Assembly (NCBI GenBank): GCA_951640165.1
Contig: OX621252.1
Coordinates: forward strand, 20,171,934 to 20,235,933
Source of the DNA: Pseudoips prasinana
Taxonomy: Eukaryota > Arthropoda > Insecta > Lepidoptera > Nolidae
Reading direction: 5' to 3'
DNA length: 64,000 nt
The notes beneath the pieces were generated by a model. The model made no database searches. It saw only the letters and a list, made by a program, of their open reading frames with translations, and was not told the DNA's origin. Below, in pieces: positions 25,501 to 31,500 of this stretch. Both the position numbers and the translations under genes were made by a program. Position 1 is the stretch's first letter; the number at the start of each line of letters is the position of its first letter.

Positions 25501-28500
25501 ACGGACACCAAGTACATCCAGACTCAGAACAACTATTTATGGGTGACACAAATAGTTGTTTTGTACGAGAATCGAACCTCGGAACACAAAAAAGAGAGGC
25601 AACTGTCTTAACCCGGCGCCAATGACGCGAAAAAAGTTGCATGAACAATGACGTCGGGTCAATTTGACCCGAAGTTTTATCGAGGATTTATAATAAAAAT
25701 TTATACTTTTACTAAATTATAACAAATGCTTACTAATGAAGGATATTTTCTGCATAAAAAGAGATAAAAATAAAACTGATATATGTAGTAAATAAACTTT
25801 TATTGACATACTCAACGAGGCGTACAAAATCGAGGCGTAAAAAGACAACAAACGTAACTTATAGTTTTATGTTAAATAATTTTAATAATCATTGGAAACA
25901 AATATCTTATTATACTAAAAAAGAGATCCAATTAAGTAACTTTTATATTTATAAATGCCAATCAGTCTTATTTTTCATCATTTACTGACATCAAACTTCT
26001 ACAATGATTGCAGTAGGTAATCAAATGATCTGGGCATATATAAATCTGAAATTCATGACAAGTATGACTTATTTTTTTAGCTTTTATGGACAGACATATT
26101 TGGCATCTCTTGCGAACGCCTGGAATCTTTTGAGGTGGTTCATCTGTGATTTCACCCATGAATTGTCCGATTCTTTTGCGCAGTTGGCGTGGTAAATTCA
26201 CTCGACTTTGTCGCACTTGTAAATGTTCCTGCACCATGGCGAGTCCCAGATTTTTAGGAAATGTCTTCTTTCATGTGTGTATAATCATTGTTAGCCAGAT
26301 ATATTATGATTGCATTTATACCGGATATATTCAGCATTACAAAAAAAATCGTCAATGGCTATCTTTCTGTGTTTCTACTCACGTTGTTTGACGCAGAAAG
26401 TTCGTCTACTACATCCACTCCGCTCTTGTTGTGATTGTAAAAGGTTATGATTTCAGGTTGCCTTTTGTTGCCTTTAGACAACAAACAAATATAGTTTTTG
26501 CACTTAGAGCACCAGATCTTACACCAAGTAAATCGGATATAATATTTTCTGATCTGGTACCTCCATTTGATTGCGCTGGTGTTTTTTGCCACCATTTGAT
26601 TGCGCTGGTGTTTTTCTTTTTAATGTCAAAAGGTCGAGATTGCTTGATGGATCATTTGTTAGTGGCATTATCTTCTAAAACCTATTAAAGAACACCATAA
26701 ATAAATATAAAAGCCGTAAATAGGAAAAAAAGTATGTCACAAAAATATTACGTTTACAATGACGCTGGGTCAAACTTACCCGAATGAACTTGGCCCACAT
26801 ATTGCTCGTTGCGCAGGCTGCGTCGCACCGAGTGAACCATCAGTACTGGTAGCGGGGAGGTATAACTCCAGCTACTCAAACGCTTAAATCACATAACGCT
26901 GGTAATCAAGAAATATGTCTATAAAAAAACGTCTCGGGTCAATATGACCCAGCGTCATTGGCGCCGGGTTAACATTGTCTGCGCTACACGTGCAGTCTGA
27001 TGCTAGTGAAAGCAGTTGTTTGTAAAAAATGAGGTTGAACTAAAAAACAGTCAGCAATGGATATATCTATACAAGCTTAACAGCTATGATTGTCACACAT
27101 TTCGCTTATATTTGCCAAATAAAATATTCTTAATATCCTGGGATAATAATAATAATATCCTGGGACATAAGTTACACACAGCCATCTGATTCCAAACGAA
27201 GCAAAGCTTGTACTATGGAAACCAGATAATTGATAACAAAACCAGATAACAGATGACATATACTATTTTTTCTTTCGTAAATATATATAAAAAGGACAAA
27301 AAGGAATGTTGGGTGGCAATCGAGCCCTTCGATCTCCGGCGTGAAAGCAATCATTTGCCAACCACGCCAACAGGCCCGTCAAAAAATGCGTTCAAAAAGA
27401 GTCCCTTTGAACTATACAAGTCACGCCCGACTCAACCACTTTCGTTCGTTATTAAATCGCGTGCGCACTAAATAGGATTCCACACAATTATTTTTTCGCG
27501 TACATGTGTGTGGGTTACATGTTTGCTACATTTTCTGCTGCCTCGTTTAGTGCCTGGGTTCAAATCCCGGGTCGGGCCAAAAGTGATTTTGGGACTTTTC
27601 TGTAAGAAGACAAATTTCTCAGCATCAGCCCGAAGTCTGGGAGTTGGCTGTATTATACCCCCATGCCTCGGAGAGCACGTAAAACCTGGCCTCCCGGTCT
27701 AGGCGTCCCATCGAATCATGAGAGTGATGGAATAGAAAGTGCTCTTGTGTTTGCGCACACACTTGTGCACTATAAAATGTCCCGCGAAAATGGCTAATCT
27801 CTATGGATTCTGGCCGCCGTGGCCGAAATTCAGCTAGTAGGATATTATTATTACATTTTCTTAACTACTTGTACTACATAAAATTATAATGTGTTATTAT
27901 TTTGTATCCCTTAAAATCAAAAATAAAATATTTGCAGCTTTAAAGAAACGTCTGCGTGGCATAGCAACGAAGACTATCACCCCGTTTGACCAATGATATA
28001 ACAGAAAAACACGAGTCTATGACCGCGATTGGGATTGAAAAAACGAACAAACGTTGTAGAGTTATAACTCTTCGAAATGCTATCTCTGCTGCTAAATAAA
28101 TGTAAAAAAAATAAATAACATGGTCATGCATAAACCTTTTTCCTTGTCGATTCATTGCTGTAAAAAAGGTTTCAGTTTTGTTTTAGCGGAGGAAATAAGG
28201 ATGAGAAACATCAATATTCTCGATTTGATATTGATCTCAATGTTGGCGTGGTTGGTAAATGCTTGCCTACACGCTACAGGTCATGGGTTCCATTCCCACT
28301 CAGGACAGATATTTGTGTGCATGAACATGACTGTTTGTCCTGAGTCTGGGTGTAATCACACTAATATTATAAAGGCGAAAATTTGTGAGTGTGTGTTTGT
28401 TTTGTTACTCTTTCACGCAAAAACTACCGAACTCTGTAGTAATATAGCTTATAACGGGTGGCGCAAAAGTAAAGACCCTATTTGGTTCAGCTATAACATT

Positions 28501-31500
28501 TTTTCTAAATTAGAAAACTAGATTTAGATTTTTTTAAATGTATATTTGTGCCATTAAATTTCGTACCATTAGGATTTAAAGATGATGTCTTTTAAATGGT
28601 GACCTCCAGAGTTGATACACATTTGAGCCCTATTTATGACATTTTGCATAACTTGCCGTAACACTTCCTGCGATATGTTCGTTATTTCTTGACGAATGTT
28701 TTCTTTTAGAGCTGCGAGAGTCTGTGGCTTGTTCACATACACCCGAGATTTCAAAAAACCCCAAAGAAAGAAGTCTGGACTGGTCAGATCGGGTGATCTT
28801 GCAGGCCAAGGCAAATCGCCAAAACGAGAGATAACTCGGCCTGGAAAAGCGTCCCTCACTAAGTCCATAGTGTCGCGCGCTGTGTGTGCCGTAGCGCCGT
28901 CTTGTTGAAACCAGATGTGCTCCAGCCCCAATTCGTCCAAACTGGGTATCAAAAACTCACGTAACATGGTTCTGTAGCGTTCTCCAGTGACAGTAATCGC
29001 ATTGCCTCCAGCGTCTTCGAAAAAATAGGGTCCGATCACTCTGTCAACACAGATGCCACACCATACAGTAACTTTTAGTGGGTGTAGAGGTGTTTCTTGA
29101 ATAATGCGCGGATTATCAGTGCCCCAGAACCGAGTATTCTGCTTATTGACATGCCCTGAGAGATGGAAATGCGCTTCGTCACTCATAACCAATTTTGAAG
29201 GAAAATCATCCTCTTCAAGGTTGAGGTTTATGACGCGCTGGCAGTAATCTAGACGAGCTCGGTGGTCAGCAGGCAGCAGCTGATGAGTCATTTGAGTTTT
29301 ATACGGGAACATCTTTAAGTCTTTCACCAAAATACGCTGCAGGGTCCGTCTGGAAATGCCCAATTGCGTGGCACGTCGCCTCGTTGATGTTTCTGGACAC
29401 TCTTCCACATCTTCGCGCACAGCATCGATATTTTCAGCTGAACGGCCTGTTCTTGGTCTCCCAGACTTAGGTCTATCCAATGTTGAGCCAGTTGCTTCAA
29501 GGCGTGTGGCAAAGCGTCGAATTGTGCGACCAATCGGTGCCGGACGGTGGGGAAATCGTCGACGAAATTCACGTTGTGTTCTTATCACTGATGAATTATT
29601 CCGTAAGAACATTGACACAATTATTCCACGTTCTTGGGGAGTAAAACGGTCCATGTTTATTTTCAGTGTATTTTACATTTGTTCACTACACAATTTTCAA
29701 CAACAGAATGACAGAAAATGTCATATAAAAAAAAAAAAAGTATTTTCTTTAGTGCCAGTACTTTTGCGCCACCTAGTATATACACATAGGCTATCATTTA
29801 TAAAGTTTAAGGCGTGTAAAACCGCAGGGGCACAGCTAGTTATCTATACAAGTATGCATAATATTATAAAGGCGAAAATTTGTGAGTGTGTTTTTGTTAC
29901 TCTTTCACGCAAAAACTACTGAACTCTGTAGTAATATAGCTTATATATACACATAGGCTATCATTTATAAAGTTTAAGGCGTGTAAAACCGCAGGGCACA
30001 GCTAGTTATCTATACAAGAAAGCATTTACAAAAGAAGAGTAGTATAATTATGTATTATTTAACTGGTTCCCATAGTACAAGCTCTGCTTCGTTTGGGATC
30101 AGATGGCCGTGTGTATGTCTCAGGATATTATTATTCGTATGCGTAATAATTTAATAGTTAGCAAGCTCTTTTCAGCTGATTTAAAAGAGAAAACTGTATC
30201 ATTTTGTTTCTTTTTGTTACGCGAGTTTTCCGTGGTTTTTGAACCGTTTACTTAGGTATTAATTGAGTAATCAGTATGGGCTGATATAAATTTTATTCAA
30301 ATCGGTTGTAATAAATAAAAATCAGATACATGTTTTTTAAAAACAATAATTCTCATTTATATATATATCTGTATGTATATTTATATATATCTGTGAAAAC
30401 TTTTAATTGGCCTTCATCTTTTATTCTATGTGTCATTTGTATTCTAGCTGTAAGTTTTCTAAAGCAATAAAATAATATAAATAAGCTCTGCCGTATACAG
30501 AAAGTTAAAGTTAAGGTAAGTAAAGTAACTTTACTTCAATGAAGAATGAAGTGACACCGTTCGTTTGTTGAAAGTATGAGAATATTTGTTATGAGAATTG
30601 AGATGTTTGTCATGCATCACAATGACTGTAGGTATGGAACTTAGGTAAGTATAGTAATATCTGGCTTTGTTTATCAAGACATTAAGATAAGCAGGTCAAC
30701 TCAAACCCAAGATTACACAATCTTAGTCTCGAAATTATTTAGTTCCACAGTAAAAAATCGAATATACATACAAAAAAATTGTACAATTTTATAGCTAGCG
30801 TGTAGCTATAAAATTGTACAATTTTATAGCTAGCGTGTAGCCTTCACCTATTTAAAATTTTGGTGACGTCAAGTACATATCTGTTAAGTATTTTTGAAGA
30901 CGAACACTCAAAGAATGAAAAGACAGACTTCTCTTCATATCTTTTATTTTAAAGATAACGCCCGCATTAGTGAAGTTAATCCATGTCTCGCGAGATACTT
31001 TACACACACATAATTAACGGATATAAAGTAATTCAGACTTATCCGGGGTCTTGTAATACAGGCATTGTCTGCCTAAAATGAGACCCCATACATCATTTAT
31101 TTATGTAATTCGTTGTTTTTGATAATAAACTATTTTTGATTTTGATTTGATTTTGATTAAGACTACTATTTTTGTGTCACACAAATAGTTATCCTGCATG
31201 GGAATAGAACCCGGGACTTGAAGTGGCGAGGTGCCTGTCTTACCCGCTGTTCCACATGTGCAGTCAGAACTCTCATAAATGTAAAACCAGGTTGACAAAG
31301 CCATGTCAAATTTCTGGTCTCAGTTATGTCCTTTTATTACAAATATTGGCACGCTACCCTTGCTAATTTTGATAATATGCACTTTTTATGTTAGATCGAG
31401 GTTGAGAACATATTCCCTATCCTTTTTTTCCGAAACTATACTTTTTGTTATTTAAGATGACCCACACAATATAACATGCAGTAGGTATTGTTACTACCTC

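Larger units (their letters stand above)
25445..27005 (-). mobile_element. tRNA-headed SINE family C, split by a piggyBac element
   Basis: SINE body (gggtgacacaaatagttgtt) and head pieces lie at 25,445-25,607 and 26,973-27,005 (ctacacgtgcagt). The piggyBac-like element at 25,612-26,968 interrupts it at TTAA. An uninterrupted relative is at 55.2-55.4 kb. Confidence 0.7.
28360..29839 (+). mobile_element. Short Helitron copy split by a mariner-like element
   Basis: The left part (28,360-28,453) and right part (29,777-29,839) join to give the same sequence as the neighbour at 29,855-30,005, ending in CTAG. The mariner insertion sits at the TA of its cttatatatac. Confidence 0.8.
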
